Shown: positions 37,655 to 46,918, counted from the first letter of the stretch. The stretch: DNA of 64,000 nucleotides from an uncultured Candidatus Saccharibacteria bacterium (GCA_948288625.1 CAOHYA010000001.1:744001-808000), one strand, 5' to 3'. Notes: generated from the letters alone by a model not told the origin. Translations and numbers: made by a program.

Positions 37655-38833
37655 TTAATACCAGTGGTTTTTCTGCCAGAAGTTATATGCGCCCTGCCAT
37701 CCACCATACCGGCCATTCACGTACCCATTCATCCAGTTCAAAGAATCGACAGGATTCAGGGGGTTACCAGGTACTTTGCTACAAGGTAATGCTTGGGCCA
37801 ACCCACAGGCGCCAGATGATTTATTGACGGCGTTAGGGTTCCAACCGCTTTCTTTGCTTACCATGAAGTCGGCATAACCCCAGCTTTCTTGCGGAATTCG
37901 TGATTGCGCCAACCATTCGGTTTTAGAACCACCGCCGGTATATGCCAAGTTCTTTGACTTCGCACCAACAACTTCAACTTGTGTTTGCGGCTGTTGCGTA
38001 ATGATTGACGCGATTTCAGTCCGAGAAACTTCCTTACCGTTTATGACTTCGATTTGATACGTCACCGAGCGCTTACCCTCCGCACCTGGTGTTTGAACCG
38101 CCTTGTACCCTACCTCGCGGTCAGCATCTTTGATTTGCTCGACGGCAAAGGCGATATTCTCCTCGGCATGTACGGTCTGCGTACCCTCGCGCCAAATACG
38201 AAGCTGAAGGCTGCTAGTAACCAGAGCGGAATCTGCTACGGACATACGGTCATTTATACCAAGTTTTATATCTTTCTCTTCGAGCAATTCTTCAACAATA
38301 GTAGCTTGCGTTCGTATTTCGGTTGGCTTACCGAACAAATCGACGGTCAAAGGCAAAGCGCGATCAATTTTCAACTGCAACCCTGCGCCCTCGCTCACGA
38401 TGTCGGTTGAACGAGTGAGGTCCGTGGTATCTTCCGGGTATAAATTAATACCGACATCGGCAATAATTTGCTCGGCCGTTTGATACGGAGTTACGACTTT
38501 CAAGCGAGTTGCGCCGTCAATAACGGTCACGGGGCGAGCTCGGTAGATATTTACTTGATAGTCGCTTGCGACTAGTTTGTCGTCGATCGCCGGCTCGACG
38601 GCATCGTGCGAATCGATTTCAATCCCAGCTTCAGAAAAAGCGTCTCTTAACGTATCGGCCTCCGTAAGGAAGACTGTTTCTTTTCCACGGTCGTGAACAG
38701 AAATAAGACGGCCGGTTTGGTCGCTCGCAAGCGCCGGGCGTGCAATTAATGTACCGGCAAAAAGGCCCAATACCCCCAAGATGGCTAAACTCACGGAAAT
38801 AGACGTGGTGGATTTACGAAGACGAAGTCTCAT
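37655..38833 (-). CDS. G5/DUF348 wall protein with lysozyme-like C-terminus
   Basis: 392 aa, a paralogue of the protein at 35610: membrane anchor (about 13-33), DUF348 repeats, a G5 domain (about 205-285), then a different ending with the transglycosylase-like stretch KESGWNPNAVNKSSG and a Cys pair (ACGLAQALPC). The Glu in KESGW would be the catalytic acid of a lysozyme-type fold. The start is either ATG 38831-38833 or TTG just before it. Several overlapping -10-like hexamers and a 4-codon mini-ORF precede it. Confidence 0.83.
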   Translation of the reverse strand: MRLRLRKSTTSISVSLAILGVLGLFAGTLIARPALASDQTGRLISVHDRGKETVFLTEADTLRDAFSEAGIEIDSHDAVEPAIDDKLVASDYQVNIYRARPVTVIDGATRLKVVTPYQTAEQIIADVGINLYPEDTTDLTRSTDIVSEGAGLQLKIDRALPLTVDLFGKPTEIRTQATIVEELLEEKDIKLGINDRMSVADSALVTSSLQLRIWREGTQTVHAEENIAFAVEQIKDADREVGYKAVQTPGAEGKRSVTYQIEVINGKEVSRTEIASIITQQPQTQVEVVGAKSKNLAYTGGGSKTEWLAQSRIPQESWGYADFMVSKESGWNPNAVNKSSGACGLAQALPCSKVPGNPLNPVDSLNWMNGYVNGRYGGWQGAYNFWQKNHWY

Positions 38834-38878
38834 CAAAAAATAAACATTCCCTAACAGTATATTGTATCTATTATATCA

Positions 38879-40990
38879 CTAAAGCTTTTGCAAATGAGCG
38901 TATTCAGCATTTAATTTTTTAGTCTGACCACTGATGAAAGCAATGGTTACCGCCATGCCGTCCACGTCAATGATTTCTCCGTCTCCGAAAGCAGCCGACC
39001 GCACTTTATCACCAACATCAAAGCCGACTTCGTCACTATAAAACGGCTCATCCGGCTGATAACCCATGATGTTCGGTTCAGGATTGGTCATTGCTACCTG
39101 GTCACCCATATCACTAATGAAGCGTGACATCGGGTTATAAGCACGTTGACCGAATTGAAGGCGGCTATAAGCGTAGCTTAGGTGAAGCTCTTCTCGAGCA
39201 CGGGTCATTCCCACATAACAAAGCCTTCGTTCTTCCTCTAGTTCCGCCGGGCTGGCTTCGAACACTCGGGAATGAGGTAATATCCCCTCTTCCATACCCA
39301 CCATAAATACTACAGGGAACTCGAGACCTTTAGCGGCATGGAGGGTCATCAATGTCACCGTATCACCGTCTTTTTGGCTATCAACGCTCGACATCAAGGC
39401 GACTTCTTCCAGGAAATCTGAAATAGTCGTAAAGTTTTGCGCATCCGAAAGCAACGAACCAAGGTTTTCTTCCCGGTCCTCGGCTTGAGGAGTACCGTCC
39501 AGAATATAGTCTCGGTAGCCAACCAGCTTTATGACCGATTCGATCATCTCGGCCGGGCTGGCTTCTTCGATACGTTCACGTAAACTGAGTAACTTTTCAC
39601 CAAGCCGCGTCAAGGCTGTCTTTGCTTTGCCGGTAACGACGTTGTCCGATTCTACTCTTACCAAAGCATCGATGATATCAATACCGGCATCCGCTTGCCA
39701 CGTTAAAAAGCGCTCCAAACTCGTCGCCCCGACCCCTCTGGTCGGTACATTGGCGATACGGCTGAAACTCATTCGGTCATTCGGCTGGTAAATCAATTTG
39801 AGGTAAGCGATGATGTCTTTGATTTCCTTACGGTCATAAAAACGAACCCCACCAATAATTTGATACGGTACGCGCATCTGCAAGAAAGCTCGTTCAAGGG
39901 TGTAACTCTGAGCGTTCGTACGGTATAGGACGGCAAAGTCATTATATCGGCGGGCGCCTATGGTCGATTGGGCCGAGATACGATCAGCGACTTGTCGAGC
40001 TTCTTCAGCCTCATCGTACACGCCATGCACTTGAACCGGCGCACCACTTCCCTCGGCCGTCCATAATTTCTTGTCGGTACGTTGAGTATTTTTAGTAATC
40101 ACTTGATGGGCAGCTTCCAGGATATTACCTGTGCTACGATAATTTTGCTCGAGTTTTACCACTTTTGCACCCGGAAAATCACGTTCGAAATTAAGAATGT
40201 TCGTAAAATCAGCCCCGCGCCAACTATAAATGGACTGCCAGTCATCACCTACGACGCAAATATTCTGTTCATCATTAGCCAATAGCTTCACCAACTGGTA
40301 TTGAGCGGCATTCGTATCCTGATACTCATCGATCATGATGTATTTGAAATGGCTTTTCCATTTGTCACGTATTTCTTTGTTATTTTGCAGTAAATTAACC
40401 GCTTCTAACAGCAGGTCGTCAAAATCAAGTGCTTTCGCTTCTTTTCGTCGTTTTTCATACAGATCATATACTTTGGCGACATTCTTCTGGAAAGGATAAT
40501 GAGCATTGGCCTCGTATTCAGCAGGGTCTTGCATGGCATTTTTAGCCGAAGAAATCGCTCCGCTGACCGCTGACGGCTTCATGTCTTTGTCGGTAATCGA
40601 AAGCTGCTTCATGGCTTGTTTCACCAGCCCTTGGCGATCATCCTCGTCGTAGATAACGAAGTTTCGCGGCACATCGATGAATTGTCCGTCCATACGTAAT
40701 AACCGAACGCATATACCGTGAAAGGTACCCATCCAGGGCATGAACGAGCGGTCGTTGGGTTGGCTCAGCAAGCCCGAAAGCCGCTCGCGCATTTCTTTAG
40801 CCGCTTTGTTGGTAAATGTTACGGCTAAAATTTGGCTCGGCCACACATCCTTTTCGGCAATGAGAAGAGCAATTCGGTGAGTCAAAGTCTTTGTTTTCCC
40901 GCTCCCCGCACCCGCTAAAATCAAAAGCGGCCCCGACGTCGTCAAAGCAGCCTCTTGCTGCGCTTCGTTCAATCCCCCAAGAATATCCAT
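38879..40990 (-). CDS. uvrD: UvrD/PcrA-type DNA helicase
   Basis: SF1A 3'-5' helicase of 703 aa working with UvrABC and mismatch-type repair. Walker A GAGSGKTKTL near the N-terminus, Walker B in MIDEYQDTN, motif III GDDWQSIYSWRGA, and the later motifs TLHAAKGLEFPVVF and VGMTRAREEL. The C-terminus ends with a Tudor-like PcrA segment (VGDKVRSAAFGDGEI). TATAAT (40998-41003) lies 7 nt before the ATG, so the mRNA is predicted to be leaderless. Confidence 0.95.
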   Translation of the reverse strand: MDILGGLNEAQQEAALTTSGPLLILAGAGSGKTKTLTHRIALLIAEKDVWPSQILAVTFTNKAAKEMRERLSGLLSQPNDRSFMPWMGTFHGICVRLLRMDGQFIDVPRNFVIYDEDDRQGLVKQAMKQLSITDKDMKPSAVSGAISSAKNAMQDPAEYEANAHYPFQKNVAKVYDLYEKRRKEAKALDFDDLLLEAVNLLQNNKEIRDKWKSHFKYIMIDEYQDTNAAQYQLVKLLANDEQNICVVGDDWQSIYSWRGADFTNILNFERDFPGAKVVKLEQNYRSTGNILEAAHQVITKNTQRTDKKLWTAEGSGAPVQVHGVYDEAEEARQVADRISAQSTIGARRYNDFAVLYRTNAQSYTLERAFLQMRVPYQIIGGVRFYDRKEIKDIIAYLKLIYQPNDRMSFSRIANVPTRGVGATSLERFLTWQADAGIDIIDALVRVESDNVVTGKAKTALTRLGEKLLSLRERIEEASPAEMIESVIKLVGYRDYILDGTPQAEDREENLGSLLSDAQNFTTISDFLEEVALMSSVDSQKDGDTVTLMTLHAAKGLEFPVVFMVGMEEGILPHSRVFEASPAELEEERRLCYVGMTRAREELHLSYAYSRLQFGQRAYNPMSRFISDMGDQVAMTNPEPNIMGYQPDEPFYSDEVGFDVGDKVRSAAFGDGEIIDVDGMAVTIAFISGQTKKLNAEYAHLQKL

Positions 40991-41017
40991 TTAAACTATT
41001 ATAGTACAACCGAGCGG

Positions 41018-41953
41018 CTAAAGCATCGGTAACACGTAGGTATATATAGCCCATCCGCCACCCGCACCGAGGGCGACGAGTAATAAAATCCAAAGCACGG
41101 TTAGCCAGCCTGATTTCTTTTTGGCAGGTTGCACCACTGGCTGATGATATGACTCTGTGTCGAAAATAGCACCAGACTCTTGATTAGAGCTGGGCTGCTC
41201 TTTGTATTGCGGAGTAATTGATGTCGGGCCAATTGGCTCTTCCGCGACAGGCTGAGGAGCTGGTTCGGGCGCGCGAAGCGGTGCAGGATTCACTTCCGGC
41301 CGTGCAGGCGCTTCTTTGACCGGTTCTTGTACGATAGGCGTAATTACTACTGGCGCTTGAGCAGCAGCGAAATCAATTGGGTCCGGCAACGTAGTCGCTT
41401 CGAGTCGTTCCTGGGGTTCGGGTGCTTCAAGCAGTTCCTCGTCAGGTTCGTCGAGCAAACCTTGGAAATCAAAGCCACTTGGAATAGCCTCTGATTCGTT
41501 TGGTGCTTGAGTATCACCACCGCCAAGAGGACGCTTTTCAACTTTTGCATCAGGGAGGAATGGCGATTCAAGCGGCTCATTCCAGGCCGGCGTCTCAATA
41601 ATTTCAGGAGCGGTGACAACCGGCTGGCTAACGACGGCTGGGGCCGGAGCTACGACAGAAGGAGTACTTAACGGGCTCGTTACCGAAGGTTCGTCGGTAC
41701 GTGAACGCATATCAGAAGATGGATGCACCATATCCATGAAGCGGCCTGAACTTCTGCGAGCTGCCGGAGCAACTGGAGCAGTAGGCTTAGAAGTTGGTGC
41801 GACCGATGATAATGACGTTCGTTCAACTGGCTCAACGACAGGTGGCGTAACTGGCGCAGGGGCAGTATTGTCAGCGACCGGTTGCGGTGTGGGCGTATTG
41901 TTCAAAGCTCCGTTTACCGCTCTATCTAGTTCATCGAAATCTATATCAGACAT
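41018..41953 (-). CDS. Pro-rich protein with C-terminal membrane anchor
   Basis: 311 aa. Residues 1-275 are low-complexity and dominated by Pro, Ala, Val and Glu, with almost no predicted fold. A single membrane helix of ~23 residues follows a KKK stretch near the C-terminus and ends a few residues later, giving a tail-anchored topology with the long arm in the cytoplasm. Function unknown. I start at the ATG at 41951-41953, which follows the GGTGGGCGGGG purine run and is 12 nt from the tpiA stop. It is the fourth gene of the pyk-pgk-tpiA series. Confidence 0.65.
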   Translation of the reverse strand: MSDIDFDELDRAVNGALNNTPTPQPVADNTAPAPVTPPVVEPVERTSLSSVAPTSKPTAPVAPAARRSSGRFMDMVHPSSDMRSRTDEPSVTSPLSTPSVVAPAPAVVSQPVVTAPEIIETPAWNEPLESPFLPDAKVEKRPLGGGDTQAPNESEAIPSGFDFQGLLDEPDEELLEAPEPQERLEATTLPDPIDFAAAQAPVVITPIVQEPVKEAPARPEVNPAPLRAPEPAPQPVAEEPIGPTSITPQYKEQPSSNQESGAIFDTESYHQPVVQPAKKKSGWLTVLWILLLVALGAGGGWAIYTYVLPML

Positions 41954-41965
41954 ATCCCCGCCCAC

Positions 41966-42739
41966 CTATTTCTTACCGCTGTTATATGCTTTTTCAACAA
42001 TGGCACTAAATGCTTTTTCATCTAAACTCGCACCACCAACAAGCAACCCGTCAACTTCACCTAACGCTAAGTAACTGGCAGCGCTATCAGCCGTGACACT
42101 ACCGCCATAAAGCACCTGCACTTCGTTGGCGGCTTTTGCGCCATAAAGGTGTTTTAACTGATGGCGAATAGTAACGATAGCCTCGGTGACATCGGTTGGC
42201 ATGGCATTATTTCCCGTACCGATCGCCCATACGGGTTCGTACGCAATAACTACTTGAGCAAGTTCTTCGCTGGTCACATTCGCTAGCCCACCGATTAATT
42301 GGTCATGAATAACGTCACGAGTTTCACCGGCAGTACGCTCACTGGTCGTTTCACCAACACATAAAATAGGGCGAATACCATTACGGATTGCTGCTTGCAC
42401 CTTTGCTCGGGTATCTTTATCGGATTCGTTGAACACATGGCGACGTTCTGAGTGGCCCACCAAACCGTATTGCACGATACCGCGAAGGCTCGTGGCCGAT
42501 ACTTCACCGGTGTACGCACCATGGTCGCGCCAATAAAAGTTTTGGGCGGCCAATTTGAATTGGCGGTAGTGCACTTGAATGCTTAATGTTTGCAATGCTA
42601 ACATAGTTGGTGCGATTACCACCTCTAAGTTTCGGTGTATTTTTACCGTTTTTGCCAAACGATGGAGGTACAAACTAGATTCATGCACCCCGAGGTTCAT
42701 TTTCCAGTTTCCAATGATCAGTTTTTTATCGCGTGCCAT
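41966..42739 (-). CDS. tpiA: triosephosphate isomerase
   Basis: Interconverts DHAP and GAP (257 aa). The family signature residues are seen: IGNWKMN (substrate Lys), GHSERRH (catalytic His region), AYEPVWAIGTG (catalytic Glu) and LYGGSV phosphate loop. It lies in the series pyk, pgk, tpiA on one strand with short gaps. There are no other glycolytic genes in the window. Confidence 0.97.
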   Translation of the reverse strand: MARDKKLIIGNWKMNLGVHESSLYLHRLAKTVKIHRNLEVVIAPTMLALQTLSIQVHYRQFKLAAQNFYWRDHGAYTGEVSATSLRGIVQYGLVGHSERRHVFNESDKDTRAKVQAAIRNGIRPILCVGETTSERTAGETRDVIHDQLIGGLANVTSEELAQVVIAYEPVWAIGTGNNAMPTDVTEAIVTIRHQLKHLYGAKAANEVQVLYGGSVTADSAASYLALGEVDGLLVGGASLDEKAFSAIVEKAYNSGKK

Positions 42740-42774
42740 AGTGCCTATGCTTATTTAATTAACCTTAGTGTAGC

Positions 42775-43998
42775 TTATCTTGGTGCGTCAAGCAAACTCT
42801 CGATCCCAGGGAGTTTTTCGCCAGCCATCAATTCGAGTGAAGCGCCACCGCCAGTCGATACGTGCGTGAAACTTTCACCGCCTTTTCCGTCCCACTTCAG
42901 TACGAAATCGGCCGTATCGCCACCACCAATAATGGAGGCGGTGCTCGTTTGAGTTGCCAACGACAGCGCTAAGCGGGCTGAACCATGGGCAAATTCCGGT
43001 AGTTCGGCGTAGCCAAGAGTACCGTTCCATATAACGGTCTTCGCTTGGGCGATTTCTTCCACCATGCGATCGATCGATGCGTCGCCGATATCGAGGGCTT
43101 TATCTTTAGCATCAACATTACCCAATTTTACGTTCCGGCGCGTAGCGGATTCTGAAATGTCGGTCGCCACCGCAACATCATCGGGAAGAATAATAAAATC
43201 ATCGATACTTGTGTCGAGCTTTTTATGGGCGGCAAGATAAATACCATCAAGTACCTTTTCTTGACCGTCCTCAACCTTGCTTCCGCCCATATCGTGGCCC
43301 TTGTATTTAAGGAAAGTGTTCGACATCGCACCACCGATAATAATTTTATCGGCAATACCGACGAACCGCTCGATAACCGTAATTTTGTCACTCACCTTAG
43401 CACCACCCATTACCGCCACTAAAGGTCGTTGCGGGTTCTCCATGGCACCGGTAATGGTAACGTATTCACGCTTAAGTAATAAGCCGGCCACGCTTGGAAT
43501 AAAGTGCGTGATCGCTTCGGTACTGGCATGTGCCCGGTGCACCACCCCGAAGCCATCTTGTACGAAGTAGCGCGCACCAGTACTTTTGGCAATTTTTTCG
43601 GCAAAAGCCGTGTCGTTTGCCTCTTCCTCTTTGTAATACCGGAGATTTTCAAGCAAAATAACACTGTTAGTCGGAGCGTTCTTCACCGCTTGGACCACCT
43701 TGTCGCCGATACAGTCATCGACAAAAATAACTTTACGATCAAGTAATTCTGACAGCCGCTTCGCGACTACTTTCAAACTATATTTGGCTTCTTTGCCTTC
43801 CGGCCGGCCGAGATGGCTCATGATGACTACTTTGCAGTGGTGATCAAGGAGGTATTCAAGGGTTGGTAAGCTGGCTTTTATGCGTAGGTCGTCGCTAATC
43901 GCACCCGAACTATTTTGCGGCACATTATAATCTGCCCGTACAAGCACGGTTTTGTTACTAATCGGAACACTTTCAACAGTTCGTTTAAAGAAGCTCAT
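42775..43998 (-). CDS. pgk: phosphoglycerate kinase
   Basis: ATP-generating step of lower glycolysis (407 aa). The N-domain has VLVRADYNVP and LLDHHCKVVIMSHLGRPEG; the C-domain has VMGGAKVSDKI, the nucleotide-binding region and IIGGGDTADFV. I start at the ATG at 43996-43998; a GTG two codons earlier lies within the purine-rich AGGGTGGG that serves as the ribosome-binding site. It lies between pyk and tpiA. Confidence 0.97.
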   Translation of the reverse strand: MSFFKRTVESVPISNKTVLVRADYNVPQNSSGAISDDLRIKASLPTLEYLLDHHCKVVIMSHLGRPEGKEAKYSLKVVAKRLSELLDRKVIFVDDCIGDKVVQAVKNAPTNSVILLENLRYYKEEEANDTAFAEKIAKSTGARYFVQDGFGVVHRAHASTEAITHFIPSVAGLLLKREYVTITGAMENPQRPLVAVMGGAKVSDKITVIERFVGIADKIIIGGAMSNTFLKYKGHDMGGSKVEDGQEKVLDGIYLAAHKKLDTSIDDFIILPDDVAVATDISESATRRNVKLGNVDAKDKALDIGDASIDRMVEEIAQAKTVIWNGTLGYAELPEFAHGSARLALSLATQTSTASIIGGGDTADFVLKWDGKGGESFTHVSTGGGASLELMAGEKLPGIESLLDAPR

Positions 43999-44075
43999 AC
44001 CCACCCTAATTCTTTTCTTGTTATGCTTATTGTACTACGCAGCACACGTTTTCGTGCATTTGTTCGTAATCAAAT

Positions 44076-45488
44076 TTATTCGAGTACGCGAACTTTGATC
44101 GTATCGGTGGTACCGATAATTCCAGGCTGTTGGCCACTCACGATGATAACTTTTACGCTGCCTTCGCCAAAAAGACCTTCTTTTTTCAGTTCTTTGGCGA
44201 GATCATAGCCAGCTTCAGAACTATCAGGGCGCACGTAACTACGGTTAGCGTAGCTTAAACCGAGTTGCTGGGCGGCTTTTACTTCACTTGTCACGCTAAT
44301 GATAGGGAGGTTTGGACGGTGACCCGCAATAGTTGCGGCGGTCGCGCCAGATTTTGTTTCAGCAATAATGGCATCAACCTTTAGTTGTTCCGCCAATGAT
44401 ACGGCAGCGGTACTAATCGCATCCAACTGAACGTTCTTGGCGATAATATCGTGAATTGGGGCGACGGCAGCATGTTCTTGAGTGTAAAGAATCACTTTTT
44501 TCATTGCGGCGACAGTTTCCAGCGGGTATGTACCGTTAGCCGTTTCATCAGAAAGCATGACAGTGTCAGCACCTTGGATAACGGCGTTGGCAACGTCGCT
44601 CACTTCGGCGCGAGTCGGTTCAGGGTTATCAACCATACTTGCCATCATTTGAGTAGCGACGATGCTTAATTTACCGTGTTTGCGGCAAAGGGCGAGCAAA
44701 CGGCGTTGCACGATAGGAACTAGTTCGGCGCCTGCTTCTACCGCCAAGTCACCACGAGCAACCATGATACCGTCACTTGCTTTCACGATTTCTTCCATAA
44801 CTTCCGTTTCAATCGCAGCCTTCGTCTCGATCTTAGCGATAATTTGAGCTTGGGAACCACCGGCAACGAGAATTTGGCGGAGGTTGTGAATGTCATCCGG
44901 GCTTTGTACGAAGCTCAAGGCAACATAATCGATGTCTTGGGTAAGACCGTATTCGATATCTTTAAGGTCTTTAGGGGTAAGGATGTCACCGCCGAAATCG
45001 GTATCAGGTAAGTTGATACCTTTTTTGCTCATAAGGGTTCCATCGTTTTCGACACGTAGTTTGATAGCTGTTTCAGAAGGAATTTCCAGAACAGTCGTAC
45101 GAACCTTACCGTCGAAAATATAAATTGGTTCGCCGACTTTTACTTTTTCAGCGAGGTTATATTGCACCGGGAAGGTAAGGCCGTCATGTTCAGCTGTGTA
45201 ATCAAGGATAATTTCATCCCCCTTTTTCACGGCGGTGTTTTCTTTGAGCATACCCAAACGAATCTTTGGACCTTGGAGGTCTTGAAGAATAGCAACGGGC
45301 TTACCAATCTTTGCGCTGGCTTCACGAATCCACTCGATTTGCTGAGTTCGCTCTTCATAGTCACCGTGGCTGAAATTAAGACGGAGGCCATTTACCCCAG
45401 CTTCGATAAGTTTTTCAAGCATTTCCGGAGTACTCGTGATAGGTCCGACAGTTGCCAAGATTTTAGTTCGTTTGAAAGTGATAGCCAT
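44076..45488 (-). CDS. pyk: pyruvate kinase
   Basis: Makes ATP and pyruvate from PEP (470 aa). The N-terminal TKILATVGP, the catalytic Lys/Glu in IIAKIETKAAIE, IMVARGDLAVE and MASMVDNPEPTRAEVSDVANA are all present. It is the first gene of the lower-glycolysis series and is divergent from nothing on its 5' side except tRNA-Glu (same strand, 58 nt upstream). Confidence 0.97.
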   Translation of the reverse strand: MAITFKRTKILATVGPITSTPEMLEKLIEAGVNGLRLNFSHGDYEERTQQIEWIREASAKIGKPVAILQDLQGPKIRLGMLKENTAVKKGDEIILDYTAEHDGLTFPVQYNLAEKVKVGEPIYIFDGKVRTTVLEIPSETAIKLRVENDGTLMSKKGINLPDTDFGGDILTPKDLKDIEYGLTQDIDYVALSFVQSPDDIHNLRQILVAGGSQAQIIAKIETKAAIETEVMEEIVKASDGIMVARGDLAVEAGAELVPIVQRRLLALCRKHGKLSIVATQMMASMVDNPEPTRAEVSDVANAVIQGADTVMLSDETANGTYPLETVAAMKKVILYTQEHAAVAPIHDIIAKNVQLDAISTAAVSLAEQLKVDAIIAETKSGATAATIAGHRPNLPIISVTSEVKAAQQLGLSYANRSYVRPDSSEAGYDLAKELKKEGLFGEGSVKVIIVSGQQPGIIGTTDTIKVRVLE

Positions 45489-45545
45489 AATGAATAAGTG
45501 CCCTTCGTATTAATAATTATGTAATATGCCTTTGCTCGGTTCTCT

Positions 45546-45620
45546 TGGTGATCTCACGGAGAATCGAACTCCGATTGCCAGGATGAAAACCTGGTGTCCT
45601 AACCGTTAGACGATGAGACC
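45546..45620 (-). tRNA. tRNA-Glu (UUC)
   Basis: Acceptor stem GGTCTCA/TGAGATC, anticodon loop TTTTCAT giving anticodon TTC (45585-45587), T-arm GAGTTCGATTCTC, encoded CCA (45546-45548). A TATAAT promoter element lies ~37 nt upstream on the minus strand, at the edge of the GC-rich island. Confidence 0.96.
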
Positions 45621-45664
45621 ATCAAAAGAACAGGTCAAAGGCGTTTTACTCGGGATATTATAAC

Positions 45665-45689
45665 AAAAAAAATACCTCTTGGCTAGAGG
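45665..45689 (-). terminator. terminator at left edge of GC-rich island
   Basis: On the minus strand CCTCT-AGCCA-AGAGG is followed by T-A and eight T residues. It ends transcription from the two minus-strand island genes before tRNA-Glu. Confidence 0.8.
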
Positions 45690-45715
45690 CTGACAGATCA
45701 AAATTGTAATCCGCC

Positions 45716-45763
45716 GAGCGGAGCGTCTCCCGGGTCTCGTACGACCTCGGGAGCGCTCCGCTC
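45716..45763. repeat. 48-bp GC-rich stem-loop at left end of island
   Basis: GAGCGGAGCG pairs with CGCTCCGCTC (10 bp) and, after a one-base bulge, CTCCCG with CGGGAG (6 bp). There is no T tail. Composition matches the island and differs from the host-type hairpins around it. A similar long stem lies at the right end (48676-48720). Confidence 0.8.
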
Positions 45764-45775
45764 AGTGGGTTGGGC

Positions 45776-46054
45776 TCAGCTGGTGGCCATGTGCGTCAGC
45801 AGACGGCGAACGAGCAGCTCTTCGTTCATGCCCTTGTACTTGTCGCACATGCTTTCACGCATTCGCTGGTACCCCGGAAATCGCTCGGCTCGCTTGATGA
45901 CGTTCGCGATCTCCATCTCGATGTCTTCGACGGGCTTGCCGCGGCGAACCCAGCGCTCGACAGTGTCGAGACCCTGGATTTCGGCGATGCCCTTCTTGAG
46001 GTCAGTGGCCGTGAGCCCACGTACCTTGACCTTGGGTGCCGTCATGGTACTCAT
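45776..46054 (-). CDS. small basic protein of the GC-rich island, unknown function
   Basis: 92 aa, helical and charged, no membrane segment. The N-terminus is KVKVRGLTATDLKKGIAE and the C-terminal half is rich in Arg, Met and Glu (ANVIKRAERFPGYQRMRES). No family recognised. Codons end overwhelmingly in G or C, unlike the flanking genes. The ATG (46052-46054) overlaps the stop of the next gene upstream (ATGA), so the two are coupled. The island-type hairpin lies just after its stop. Confidence 0.65.
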   Translation of the reverse strand: MSTMTAPKVKVRGLTATDLKKGIAEIQGLDTVERWVRRGKPVEDIEMEIANVIKRAERFPGYQRMRESMCDKYKGMNEELLVRRLLTHMATS

Positions 46055-46419
46055 GCCACCACCGCCATCCGGTCGAGCGCCCGCTTCAGCCCGGAGATGG
46101 GCATCCCCAGGTCGACACCGCTCACCGCGTGGTTGTACATCTCGAGCCACCCTCTCGGGTAGACCGAGGAGCACTCGCAGTGTGCCTTGTTGAGGAACAG
46201 CAAGGCGCGATGCATCGCATCCTTGTGCCGCTCAACGTCGCCTCCGACCTCTCCCAGCAGCGACTGCAGCTGGGCGTTGTGGCGGTTGTCAGTGAGCACA
46301 CGTTCCGCCATGGCCGGGAGTTCACCGTAGTGAGCCCCGAACTGATGCGGTGGAACGATGTTCTTCGCCCAGAATGCAAGATTCCGGATGGCCTTATCTG
46401 ACTGCTTCGTACTGGTCAA
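46051..46419 (-). CDS. protein of the GC-rich island, unknown function
   Basis: About 122 aa from the TTG at 46417-46419, which is preceded by AAGGGG. The frame is open up to 46500 and a longer form is possible, but the promoter -10 (46482-46487) makes that unlikely. It is helical, with AERVLTDNRHNAQLQSLLGE, two Cys close together (HCECSS), and a C-terminus near SGLKRALDRM. No family recognised. It is probably the first gene of a two-gene operon with the 92-residue protein. Confidence 0.6.
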   Translation of the reverse strand: MTSTKQSDKAIRNLAFWAKNIVPPHQFGAHYGELPAMAERVLTDNRHNAQLQSLLGEVGGDVERHKDAMHRALLFLNKAHCECSSVYPRGWLEMYNHAVSGVDLGMPISGLKRALDRMAVVA

Positions 46420-46918
46420 AATGACCCCTTCGAAACTCTCCCGGTTTACCCGAGGGGTGCAACCATTGCACTTAAGGGAAAAATATACACGTCTTGACAA
46501 GCTAAGTCAAACATTACATATTTAGCGTACATAAAGTGACTTCATACACTAGCCGTAGCGCTTTATAAACTTTTTATGCTTATAATAAAAAATATAACGC
46601 TTGTGCTTTTACCATATACATTGTATAAAGCATTGACATTTTACGTTTTTTGTGATACATTTATAACATCATTCACGGGTGAGGTGTGAGAACCCCATCA
46701 GGTGTGAGGTGGACGTTAACAAGTCAGATCATTATAGTGCATGTCTAAAACATGTTTTTCATGTTTATGACGCACTGAAAGCTAGTGACTTCTTTCCCCT
46801 GGAAGCAGCTCATCAGCCAACCACCTTGATTGGTTGCTGTGCTGCCTCCACATGTTGGGCAGTTCTCGTGGCACCTGCCACAATCAGACAAGCCCAACTA
46901 GGGAAAGGATTCACACTT
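46420..46918. promoter_or_regulatory. divergent promoter and leader region of the GC-rich island
   Basis: This AT-rich gap of about 500 bases holds no supported gene. Minus-strand promoter: TTGACT (46505-46510), 17 nt, TATATT (46482-46487). Plus-strand promoter: TTGACA (46633-46638), 17 nt, TACATT (46656-46661). The plus leader is ~250 nt and structured: AACATG/CATGTT near 46752-46771, AACCA/TGGTT near 46819-46835, and GTTGGGC/GCCCAAC enclosing GTGGCA/TGCCAC (about 46855-46899). AGGTGTGAG is repeated directly at 46682-46690 and 46700-46708, just past the predicted start. Confidence 0.7.

Noticed and set aside
45546..45620. tRNA-Glu as integration site of the island
   Set aside because: The island lies on the 5' side of the tRNA, whereas tRNA-targeting integrases normally use the 3' end. 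There is no partial tRNA copy at the far border.
45770..46193. Long plus-strand open frames opposite the minus-strand island genes, and several in 46834-48770
   Set aside because: High GC leaves all frames open. These are Arg/Ser/Pro-rich shadows without ribosome-binding sites; the chosen frames have proper start signals and balanced composition.
46679..46918. N-terminal extension of the island membrane protein from 46679
   Set aside because: The stretch is a structured leader with host-like base composition. A ribosome-binding site and a switch to GC-rich codons occur only at 46919.
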